From: Chitinophagaceae bacterium | GTDB lineage: Bacteria; Bacteroidota; Bacteroidia; Chitinophagales; Chitinophagaceae | Assembly (NCBI GenBank): GCA_003151295.1 | Contig: PLXD01000666.1 | Coordinates: 1-5,531 of the forward strand | Direction of reading: 5' to 3' | DNA length: 5,531 nucleotides | Part shown: positions 1 to 5,531 of the stretch, one piece after another | How the letters are laid out: each line of letters begins with the position of its first letter | How positions within the stretch are numbered: position 1 is the first letter of the stretch | Position numbers and translations under genes: made by a program | The notes under the pieces: generated by a model | The model's database searches: none | The model's input: the letters and a program-made list of their open reading frames with translations, nothing else | Told to the model about the DNA's origin: nothing

Positions 1-1774
1 GAGCGATTTCGATAAGATCCTGCCGATACTGATCCATGGGGATGCCTCCGTAGCAGGCCAGGGCATCGTCTATGAAGTGCTCCAGATGAGTGAGCTGAAG
101 GGTTACAATACGGGCGGCACCATCCATTTTGTGATCAACAACCAGATCGGTTTCACCACCGATTTTGATGATGCCCGCAGTTCCGATTATTGCACTTCCC
201 TGGCAGCGGCCATCCATGCGCCTGTTCTCCACGTTAACGGAGACGATGCGGAAGCCGTCGTGAAATGCGCCGAGATCGCTACCCGCTACCGCCAGGATTT
301 CAACTCCGATATTTTTATCGACATGGTCTGCTATCGCAGGCATGGACACAATGAGGGCGATGACCCGAAATTTACCCAGCCTATCCTGTATGCCCTGATC
401 GACCAACATCCGAATCCACGCGAAGTATATACGCAATTCCTGATGGAGAACGGAGAAGGGGATGCAAAGGAACTGGCCCGGGAAATGGAGAAAAAATTCT
501 GGGGTGACCTGCAGGAACGCCTTGACGAGGTCAAACAGCATCCCTTGCCTTATAAATACCAGCAGCCGGAGCTTTCGTGGAGAAGCCTTCACAAGGCTAC
601 TACTACGGATTTCGATCATTCTCCCGTTACGGCCATCAGCGAAGCGGGCTTCCGGAAAGTGTTCGACGCCATGATGAAATGGCCCGATGGATTCAAGCCG
701 CTCCGTAAAGTAGAGAAGATCCTCCAGGACAAGGTGAAATTATTCAATGAAGAAAATAAGGTGGATTGGGCGACCGGTGAACTGCTGGCTTATGGCAGCC
801 TCCTGCTTGATGGCAAGGACGTGCGTATGAGCGGCCAGGACGTTCAGCGGGGCACCTTCTCCCACAGGCATGCCGTTCTCCTCGATGAGAACACGGATGA
901 ATCCTATAATCGTCTCAGCAGGGTACCCGACGCAAAAGGGCAGTTCCGCATTTATAATTCCCTGCTCAGCGAATACGGGGTGTTGGGTTTCGAATACGGA
1001 TATGCACTGGCTAATCCCGATACCCTGGTCCTCTGGGAAGCCCAGTTCGGAGATTTTAGCAACGGCGCACAGACGATCATCGATCAGTTCATTGCAGCGG
1101 GCGAACAGAAATGGCAGCGCATGAACGGCCTGACCCTGCTGTTGCCTCATGGTTATGAAGGGCAGGGCCCGGAGCATAGCAGCGCCCGTATGGAACGTTT
1201 CCTGCAGATGTGTGCGGAATTAAACATGGTAGTGACCAATATTACTTCATCGGCCAATCTCTTCCATGCGTTCAGAAGGCAACTAGGCTGGTCCTTCCGG
1301 AAACCCCTGATCAATTTTTCGCCCAAGGCCAACCTTCGCCACCCGGGTACCTATTCGAAAATTGAAGCATTCACCACAGGCGGATTCAGGGAAGTCATCG
1401 ACGATGCGTATGCGGATAATCCGGACCGCGTAAAAAAAGTGTTGTTCTGCAGCGGTAAAGTGTATTTCGACCTGGCAGAGCGGCAGCAGAAGGAGGCTCG
1501 TAAAGATGTTGCCATTGTACGGCTGGAACAATTATATCCATTGCCTGTCAACCAGTTGGAAGGACTCTATGCGAAATATAGCAAGGCCATCACCTGGTTC
1601 TGGGTGCAGGAAGAGCCCCTGAATATGGGCGCTGCTTCTTTCCTGCAGATGAATCTCAAGAGCATTAATTACGGGGTCATCAGCCGTCAACCCAGTGCGG
1701 CTACTGCTACCGGTTATGCCAAAGTGCATGCGCAGGAGCAGGCGGAGATCATCGATACGGCGTTCAGCATTTGA
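1..1774 (+). CDS. sucA: 2-oxoglutarate dehydrogenase E1 component (SucA/OdhA), C-terminal part, 5'-truncated by the window
   Basis: E1 subunit of the cytoplasmic 2-oxoglutarate dehydrogenase complex. It uses thiamine diphosphate (ThDP) to decarboxylate 2-oxoglutarate and passes the succinyl group to the lipoyl arm of E2. About 590 residues are visible; the family is usually 900-950 long, so the N-terminal third is missing. The frame is open from base 2, so the GTG at 77 is internal and not the start. The ThDP/Mg2+ region is clear: HGDASVAGQG at visible residues 12-21 and INNQIGFTT at 45-53. Next come FIDMVCYRRHGHNEGD, RGTFSHRHAV (residues 283-292), EYGVLGFEYGYA, WEAQFGDFSNGAQ and LPHGYEGQGPEHSSARMERF, all hallmarks of the transketolase-like C-terminal half. 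FSPKANLRHP and VQEEPLNMGA mark the end of the protein. These match SucA rather than a pyruvate dehydrogenase E1. It ends with TGA at 1772-1774 and is followed 104 bases later by its partner sucB, which supports a sucAB operon. No frameshift or missing key residue was seen in the visible part. Confidence 0.97.
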   Translation, partial: SDFDKILPILIHGDASVAGQGIVYEVLQMSELKGYNTGGTIHFVINNQIGFTTDFDDARSSDYCTSLAAAIHAPVLHVNGDDAEAVVKCAEIATRYRQDFNSDIFIDMVCYRRHGHNEGDDPKFTQPILYALIDQHPNPREVYTQFLMENGEGDAKELAREMEKKFWGDLQERLDEVKQHPLPYKYQQPELSWRSLHKATTTDFDHSPVTAISEAGFRKVFDAMMKWPDGFKPLRKVEKILQDKVKLFNEENKVDWATGELLAYGSLLLDGKDVRMSGQDVQRGTFSHRHAVLLDENTDESYNRLSRVPDAKGQFRIYNSLLSEYGVLGFEYGYALANPDTLVLWEAQFGDFSNGAQTIIDQFIAAGEQKWQRMNGLTLLLPHGYEGQGPEHSSARMERFLQMCAELNMVVTNITSSANLFHAFRRQLGWSFRKPLINFSPKANLRHPGTYSKIEAFTTGGFREVIDDAYADNPDRVKKVLFCSGKVYFDLAERQQKEARKDVAIVRLEQLYPLPVNQLEGLYAKYSKAITWFWVQEEPLNMGAASFLQMNLKSINYGVISRQPSAATATGYAKVHAQEQAEIIDTAFSI

Positions 1775-1853
1775 AATGACGGCCGGCAGCGGGAACGCGG
1801 CATTCAAGACAATGGTTAGCAAACAGAGAAAATAAATAAATAGTAAAATCAAC

Positions 1854-1868
1854 TCTCCCCCTGGGAGA
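1854..1868 (+). other. Small hairpin just upstream of the sucB ribosome binding site
   Basis: TCTCCC at 1854-1859 and GGGAGA at 1863-1868 are perfect reverse complements with a 3-base loop (CCT), giving a 6-bp GC-rich stem. The stem ends on the first base of the Shine-Dalgarno sequence. There is no U-tract after it, so it is not a standard terminator. It could modulate sucB initiation, protect the downstream part of a processed sucAB message, or be a relic of a dispersed intergenic repeat. The pairing is seen directly; any function is inference. Confidence 0.4.
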
Positions 1869-1874
1869 AGGAGG
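1868..1874 (+). promoter_or_regulatory. Strong Shine-Dalgarno sequence for sucB
   Basis: AAGGAGG lies 4 bases before the ATG at 1879. It complements the usual 16S rRNA 3' end almost perfectly and fixes the sucB start, which also matches the expected N-terminus of the lipoyl domain ([12 protein letters not shown]). Bacteroidota genes often lack a recognisable Shine-Dalgarno sequence, so a full one is somewhat notable; the spacing is on the short side. Confidence 0.6.
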
Positions 1875-1878
1875 CCAA

Positions 1879-3126
1879 ATGATCGATATAAAAGTTCCGA
1901 CAGTAGGTGAATCAATCAGCGAAGTAACATTGGTAAAATGGCTAAAAAAGGAAGGGGAGTATGTTGACCGTGATGAAGTGATCGCAGAATTGGAAAGCGA
2001 GAAGGCTACCTTCGAGGTCAATGCAGAACAGGCGGGGTTGTTAAAAACGGTCGGTAAAGAAGGGGATACCCTTAAGATCGGAGATACCGTCGCTCAGATC
2101 GATGAGACGGCGCCCCGTCCCGAGGGCAAGAAAGCAGATGTTGCTGCACCGCAGGCTGCACCTGCCAAGGCGGATGCCAAGGCTCCTACGACTGCAGCTA
2201 TTCCTGCTGCCGCACAGGCCCCGGTAACGGCAATCCCAAACGATATTAAGGCTACACCCGTGGCAGCAGCCATTATTTCGGATAAAAAGATCGATGCGTC
2301 CTCTATCACCCCTTCCGGTACCGGTGGCAAGATCCTGAAGCAGGATGTGCTGGAAGCGCTGGCCCATCCCGGCCGTACACCCGGCGCGGCCCTTTTCACC
2401 CGCAAGGACAGGCGCGAGAAAATGAGCAACCTGCGCAAGACCATTTCCCGGAGACTGGTGGAAGCCAAGAACACGACGGCCATGCTCACCACCTTTAATG
2501 AAGTGGACATGAGCGCGGTCATCGGGCTACGAGCTAAATATAAGGACAAGTTCAAGGAGCGTCATGGGGTCAACCTGGGCTTCATGAGCTTTTTTACCAA
2601 GGCCACCTGCTTTGCCTTGCAGGAATGGCCCGCCGTCAATGCCTATATCGATGGAGATGAACTCGTCTACCATGACTATTGTGATATATCCATTGCCGTC
2701 TCCGCTCCCAAGGGACTGGTAGTGCCGGTTATCCGGAATGCGGAGAGCCTCAGCATGGCCGATATCGAGAAGAAGGTCGTCGAACTGGCTACAAAGGCCA
2801 GGGACAACAAGCTGAGCATGGAAGAAATGCAGGGCGGTACGTTCACCCTCACCAATGGCGGTGTATTTGGCTCTCTTATGTCGACACCCATCATCAATAT
2901 TCCGCAATCGGCTATCCTGGGCATGCATAAGATCGAAGAAAGAGCCGTGGTCGTGAACGGGCAGATCGTTGTTAAACCCATGATGTACCTGGCAGTCAGT
3001 TACGATCACCGGGTCATCGACGGACGAGAATCCGTGAGCTTCCTGGTGCGGATCAAGGAGCTGCTGGAGAATCCCGATCAGCTCCTGTTTGGCAAAGACC
3101 CGGTGAAAACGCTGTTGGAATTATAA
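1879..3126 (+). CDS. sucB: Dihydrolipoyllysine-residue succinyltransferase, E2 of 2-oxoglutarate dehydrogenase (SucB/OdhB)
   Basis: E2 core of the 2-oxoglutarate dehydrogenase complex. It transfers the succinyl group from its swinging lipoyl arm to CoA, making succinyl-CoA for the TCA cycle. The protein is 415 residues, a normal length, with a complete domain order. A lipoyl domain spans about 1-77, with the lipoylated lysine at K42 in ESEKATFEV. An Ala/Pro-rich flexible linker covers about 78-122. A divergent E3-binding (peripheral-subunit-binding) domain lies at about 124-161, and the catalytic acyltransferase domain at about 181-415. [20 protein letters not shown] is the succinyltransferase-type signature rather than that of pyruvate dehydrogenase E2. 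The active site SYDHRVIDG supplies His377 and Asp381. The ATG at 1879 is supported by the AAGGAGG sequence and by the family N-terminus. No convincing promoter is visible in the 104 bases after sucA, so cotranscription with sucA is likely. Its TAA stop is followed immediately by the GTG of the next gene. Confidence 0.97.
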   Translation: MIDIKVPTVGESISEVTLVKWLKKEGEYVDRDEVIAELESEKATFEVNAEQAGLLKTVGKEGDTLKIGDTVAQIDETAPRPEGKKADVAAPQAAPAKADAKAPTTAAIPAAAQAPVTAIPNDIKATPVAAAIISDKKIDASSITPSGTGGKILKQDVLEALAHPGRTPGAALFTRKDRREKMSNLRKTISRRLVEAKNTTAMLTTFNEVDMSAVIGLRAKYKDKFKERHGVNLGFMSFFTKATCFALQEWPAVNAYIDGDELVYHDYCDISIAVSAPKGLVVPVIRNAESLSMADIEKKVVELATKARDNKLSMEEMQGGTFTLTNGGVFGSLMSTPIINIPQSAILGMHKIEERAVVVNGQIVVKPMMYLAVSYDHRVIDGRESVSFLVRIKELLENPDQLLFGKDPVKTLLEL

Positions 3127-4350
3127 GTGAAATTCGATAACCAGCTCCGCTACGGTTCCTCTATCCTCGCTGCTTACCGTGGCGAAATGCCTCTTCATGC
3201 GTGGCTGAAAAACTATTTCCGGGAACACAAACAAATGGGATCACGGGATCGCAAGTTGCTCAGCAATATGGTCTACGGGTTCTATCGCCTGGGTCATGCT
3301 ATCCGAAATCTTCCGGTGGAAGAAAGGATCCTTACGGGTTTATTCCTCGGCACCGATGTCCCCTGCGAACTCTTGCAGTATTTTAGGCCGGATTGGAATG
3401 AAAATGTGACCCGGTCACCGGAAGAGAAGATCTCCATTTACCGTCGATCCAGCCTGGACTTCGCGCTCCCGGATATTTTCCCCTGGAAGGAAGAATTGTC
3501 GGAAGATGTCGATCATCCTGCTTTCTGCCTGTCTTTCCTGCAGCAACCCGATCTCTTTCTCCGCATACGCCCCGGGAATCAGGAGAGGGTGTTGGGTAAA
3601 TTGAAGGAGCTGCAGATGGATTTTGCCTTCCTGCCTCCTTTTACGGTTCGGCTGCCAAATGGTTCGCGGGCGGAAGAATGGTTTGCTGTCAATAAGGAGA
3701 TCGTTATCCAGGACTATAGCTCACAAAGAACGGCCCCGTTTCTGCAAATTCCTTCTTCCCATAGGTCGGTTGCTGTCTGGGATGCCTGCGCCGCCAGCGG
3801 CGGCAAGTCGCTTCTCGCCTACGACCTGAACCCTTCGAGCGATCTCAACTCATCGATCGATCTTACGGTCTCTGATATACGCGAATCCATTCTACGCAAC
3901 CTGCGGGAAAGGTTCCAGGAAGCCGGGATCAAAAAATATTATTCTTTTGTCACCGATCTCAGCGTTTTATCCGGCATCTTAAAGACGCCTACGATTCGGG
4001 AATCGTCCTCCGCCATCTATGACCTTGTTATCGCTGATGTTCCCTGTTCAGGCAGCGGAACCTGGGGTCGGACGCCGGAGGAACTGTATTTTTTCGACAA
4101 AAAAAAGATCGGGGAGTATAGGGAGCTGCAGCGAAGGATCGTCTCCAACCTGATCCCCGCCGTGAGACCGGGAGGGTATTTCGTATATATCACCTGCTCT
4201 GTATTCAGGGAGGAGAATGAGGCGCAGGTCGACTTCATCCTGGAGCATTCCGGCCTGAAGCTGGAGAAAATGGAGCTGCTGAAGGGATATGACCGGCGGG
4301 CCGATACCTTATTTGTTGCGCGGTTTATTGTAGATGAAAGAAGTGAATAA
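3127..4350 (+). CDS. RsmB/NOP-family RNA (cytosine-5) methyltransferase
   Basis: SAM-dependent enzyme that probably makes 5-methylcytosine in rRNA. The protein is 407 residues, close to RsmB size. The N-terminus (about 1-60, including GSRDRKLLSNMVYGFYRLG) resembles the NusB-like RNA-binding part of RsmB. The C-terminal half holds the Rossmann methyltransferase domain. Motif I is DACAASGGKS at 219-228. A motif II acidic residue sits in VSDIRESIL. Motif IV is DVPCSGSGT with Cys307, and motif VI is ITCS with Cys357. The Cys pair in PC and TC is the signature of m5C methyltransferases, in which the TC cysteine attacks C6 of the base and the PC cysteine helps release the product. The GTG at 3127 is preferred because the next ATG (3187) would remove the family-like segment before GEMPLHAWLKNYF. 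There is no Shine-Dalgarno sequence, so translation probably depends on ribosomes terminating at the abutting sucB TAA. An imperfect 18-base duplication lies between motifs I and II. Whether the target is the RsmB site, the RsmF site or another cytosine cannot be decided here. Confidence 0.88.
   Translation: MKFDNQLRYGSSILAAYRGEMPLHAWLKNYFREHKQMGSRDRKLLSNMVYGFYRLGHAIRNLPVEERILTGLFLGTDVPCELLQYFRPDWNENVTRSPEEKISIYRRSSLDFALPDIFPWKEELSEDVDHPAFCLSFLQQPDLFLRIRPGNQERVLGKLKELQMDFAFLPPFTVRLPNGSRAEEWFAVNKEIVIQDYSSQRTAPFLQIPSSHRSVAVWDACAASGGKSLLAYDLNPSSDLNSSIDLTVSDIRESILRNLRERFQEAGIKKYYSFVTDLSVLSGILKTPTIRESSSAIYDLVIADVPCSGSGTWGRTPEELYFFDKKKIGEYRELQRRIVSNLIPAVRPGGYFVYITCSVFREENEAQVDFILEHSGLKLEKMELLKGYDRRADTLFVARFIVDERSE
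3829..3864 (+). repeat. Imperfect 18-base tandem duplication inside the methyltransferase gene
   Basis: Bases 3829-3846 encode NPSSDL and bases 3847-3864 encode NSSIDL. The two 18-base units agree at 14 of 18 positions by hand count, and they keep the reading frame. They sit at residues 235-246, between the SAM-binding motif I and the motif II strand. Confidence 0.5.
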
Positions 4351-4515
4351 CATTAATTTGGACTGTTCATTTGATGAGAATCAAATAATCAATTACTTAA
4401 CATTAAATTAGCACTTGCGAAATATGATTCCCTGGCTAATGAGAAAGAACCTGCCTCCGATTGGTTCATCGCATTTCAACAGCTCTCGTACTTGAAAAAA
4501 ATTATTTCTTTTTAG
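4334..4515 (+). pseudogene. Possible small protein gene (about 60 residues) split by a one-base frameshift
   Basis: An ATG at 4334, overlapping the last 17 bases of the methyltransferase gene, opens a 25-codon frame (MKEVNNINLDCSFDENQ...) that ends at TAG 4409-4411. The -1 frame is open from 4378 to the TAG at 4513-4515 and reads like a natural protein (LALAKYDSLANEKEPASDWF, then FIAFQQLSYLKKIISF), yet it has no ATG, GTG or usable TTG start of its own. Adding a single A to the AAA run at 4405-4407 would join the two parts into one continuous 60-residue protein with a helix-like, charged composition. I do not recognise the family. The stop overlaps the 3' end of the convergent helicase gene. 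Explanations are a recently broken gene, a sequencing error in the A run, or frameshifting. Chance open frames in AT-rich DNA cannot be excluded. Confidence 0.3.
4369..4386 (+). other. AT-rich 7-bp hairpin with a GAGA tetraloop, 19 bases after the methyltransferase stop
   Basis: ATTTGAT at 4369-4375 and ATCAAAT at 4380-4386 are perfect reverse complements around the loop GAGA, which fits the stable GNRA tetraloop pattern. It lies just past the methyltransferase stop, where an operon end would be expected. However, no U-run follows and the stem has only one G-C pair, so it is a weak terminator candidate at best; it may instead be a 3'-end stabilising hairpin. It also falls inside the possible small ORF. 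Confidence 0.3.
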
Positions 4516-5531
4516 CGCCTCTTGTCTTTGGTTTGCCATATTTCTTTTTCATCCGATCGGCATGGCGCTCGATGACATTGACTTTTTTATTTTTCCCCAA
4601 TTTTTCATGGAACGCTCCACCTGCAAATTCCGGCTTGGGGATATCGAGGGGGATAGTTTTCGTATATGGCTTCGGCTTCTCGTCTTCGGTAAGAATGTCT
4701 GAAATTTCGAGCTCTTCCGGTAAGGGGACGATGGGGATTTTATAGTTCATCAGACTCTCTATTCCTTCCTGGTATTCTTTTTCTTTTTCCGTAATAAAAC
4801 TGATGGCTATTCCTTTCTGATCGGCTCTTCCCGTCCTTCCGATCCGGTGAATATAGTTTTCCGGGATCTCCGGGGTATCGAAATTAATGACATGAGACAC
4901 TTCGGCTACGTCAAGTCCCCGGGCTATAATATCGGTAGCGATCACAAAATGATATTCTCCGCTCTTAAATTTATTAACCGTGTTAAACCGATAGTTCTGA
5001 TCTTTATTGGAATGGATGACCCCTGTCCTTCCGGGGAATTTTCCGGTTAACTGTTCATACAGCTGATCTGCCAATTGTTTGGTCGCTACAAATATCAGAA
5101 CCTTGGTCATTTGAGCATCGCGGCTGAGGAGTAGTTCCAGAAGGTTGACCTTGGTGTAAAAGTTGGGAACTTCATATGCTTTTTGATCAATTTTCTCAAC
5201 CGGGGTACCGGTGGGCGCCGCCTCAATCCGCTCTGGGTTGTTAAAATAAGTATTTATGAGCATCTCCACCTCTTCTGTAATAGTAGCAGAGAATAGCAGG
5301 TTTTGCCTTTTAGCGGGCAGTAAATCCAGGATATTCCTTAGCTGTGTACGGAAACCAAGATTGAGCATTTCGTCCACTTCATCGATCACCAGCTTTTTTA
5401 TCGCAGTCAATCGTAAAGAACCGCTGAGGATCAGGTCGTATAACCTGCCCGGTGTAGCCACAAGTATATCCAATCCCTTTTCCACTTCCTCCCTTTGTGT
5501 ATTAGTATTGACGCCGCCGTATATCCCCACA
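4502..5531 (-). CDS. DEAD-box ATP-dependent RNA helicase (DEVD variant), C-terminal part, 5'-truncated by the window
   Basis: ATP-dependent RNA helicase that unwinds short RNA duplexes, typically in ribosome assembly, RNA decay or cold adaptation. About 342 residues are visible; the Q motif and Walker A region lie beyond the right edge. Motifs in order, numbered from the first full visible codon: the GG motif at YGGVNTN (4-10), motif Ib ATPGRL (25-30), motif II DEVD (50-53), motif III SAT (81-83), motif IV VLIFVATK (144-151), a QxxR element (178-181), motif V ATDIIARGLD (198-207) and motif VI HRIGRTGR (228-235). DEVD replaces DEAD, but the catalytic Asp-Glu pair is intact. After the second RecA domain comes an extension of about 70-80 residues ending in a Lys/Arg-rich tail (DRMKKKYGKPKTRGAKKK), probably for RNA binding. 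The layout is RhlE-like, but the exact subgroup is uncertain. The stop TAA is at 4502-4504. The gene converges on the sucAB-methyltransferase group and is a separate transcription unit; its promoter is outside the window. Confidence 0.94.
   Translation of the reverse strand, partial: VGIYGGVNTNTQREEVEKGLDILVATPGRLYDLILSGSLRLTAIKKLVIDEVDEMLNLGFRTQLRNILDLLPAKRQNLLFSATITEEVEMLINTYFNNPERIEAAPTGTPVEKIDQKAYEVPNFYTKVNLLELLLSRDAQMTKVLIFVATKQLADQLYEQLTGKFPGRTGVIHSNKDQNYRFNTVNKFKSGEYHFVIATDIIARGLDVAEVSHVINFDTPEIPENYIHRIGRTGRADQKGIAISFITEKEKEYQEGIESLMNYKIPIVPLPEELEISDILTEDEKPKPYTKTIPLDIPKPEFAGGAFHEKLGKNKKVNVIERHADRMKKKYGKPKTRGAKKK

Noticed and set aside
740..1177. A 145-codon minus-strand open frame inside sucA.
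   Set aside because: It lies entirely antisense to strongly conserved SucA sequence, has no recognisable domain, and is the kind of shadow frame expected from codon bias.
1782..1801. GCCG/CGGC pairing after the sucA stop as a possible terminator.
   Set aside because: Only four base pairs around a 12-base loop with no U-run; too weak to call.
1776..1835. A 19-codon ORF (MTAGSGNAAFKTMVSKQRK) in the sucA-sucB gap.
   Set aside because: It is very short, has no Shine-Dalgarno sequence and no recognisable feature; an open frame of this size is expected by chance.
1844..1849. TAAAAT resembling a -10 promoter element ahead of sucB.
   Set aside because: There is no -35 element at suitable spacing and no Bacteroidota-type TAnnTTTG element. 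An A-rich stretch gives such matches by chance.
2094..3009. Two long minus-strand open frames (153 and 160 codons) inside sucB.
   Set aside because: The Ala-rich one mirrors the Ala/Pro linker of SucB and the other mirrors the catalytic domain. No motif or ribosome binding site supports either.
4348..4406. TAACATTAA occurring twice (4348-4356 and 4398-4406), exactly 50 bases apart.
   Set aside because: A nine-base AT-rich repeat in an AT-rich spacer is compatible with chance, and nothing else links the two copies.
4447..4467. GAACC/GGTTC inverted repeat, considered as part of a tRNA-like or attachment-site structure.
   Set aside because: The stem is five base pairs with an 11-base loop, no cloverleaf can be completed, and the bases fit better as part of the candidate small ORF.
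4412..4500. A minus-strand open stretch after the helicase stop, which a +1 shift would fuse to the helicase.
   Set aside because: The helicase already ends in a typical Lys-rich tail. The extension (QVRELLKCDEPIGG...) is short and lies antisense to the more protein-like plus-strand frame.

Overview
The window is 5.5 kb of a bacterial chromosome, most probably from the Bacteroidota, and I would guess a Chitinophagaceae-like genome. The guess rests on the sequence character of the 2-oxoglutarate dehydrogenase E1 and E2 proteins, of the RNA methyltransferase and of the DEAD-box helicase. It is an inference from remembered families, not a database result. I see no tRNA, rRNA, CRISPR array, insertion sequence or phage gene.

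Layout, left to right. (1) Positions 1-1774 (+) hold the C-terminal two thirds of sucA, the thiamine-diphosphate E1 subunit of 2-oxoglutarate dehydrogenase; its start lies upstream. (2) A 104-base gap ends in a small hairpin and a strong Shine-Dalgarno sequence. (3) Positions 1879-3126 (+) hold a complete sucB (odhB), the lipoyl-bearing E2 succinyltransferase. (4) Directly after the sucB stop codon, with no spacer and in the same frame, a GTG opens an RsmB/NOP-family RNA cytosine-5 methyltransferase at 3127-4350 (+). (5) An AT-rich stretch of about 150 bases follows. It contains a 7-bp hairpin and a possible 60-residue small gene interrupted by a single-base frameshift (4334-4515, +). (6) The C-terminal part of a DEAD-box RNA helicase runs in the opposite direction (4502-5531, -); its start lies beyond the right edge.

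SucA and SucB are successive subunits of one TCA-cycle complex that converts 2-oxoglutarate to succinyl-CoA; the E3 subunit (lipoamide dehydrogenase) is not in view. The methyltransferase is probably expressed from the same transcript, by translational coupling to sucB. The helicase is convergent and independent.

The four large genes are ordinary housekeeping genes, and I find no convincing new system. The points most worth a second look are the frame-split small ORF after the methyltransferase, the in-frame stop/start junction between sucB and the methyltransferase, an 18-base tandem duplication in the methyltransferase's SAM-binding region, and the DEVD form of the helicase Walker B motif.
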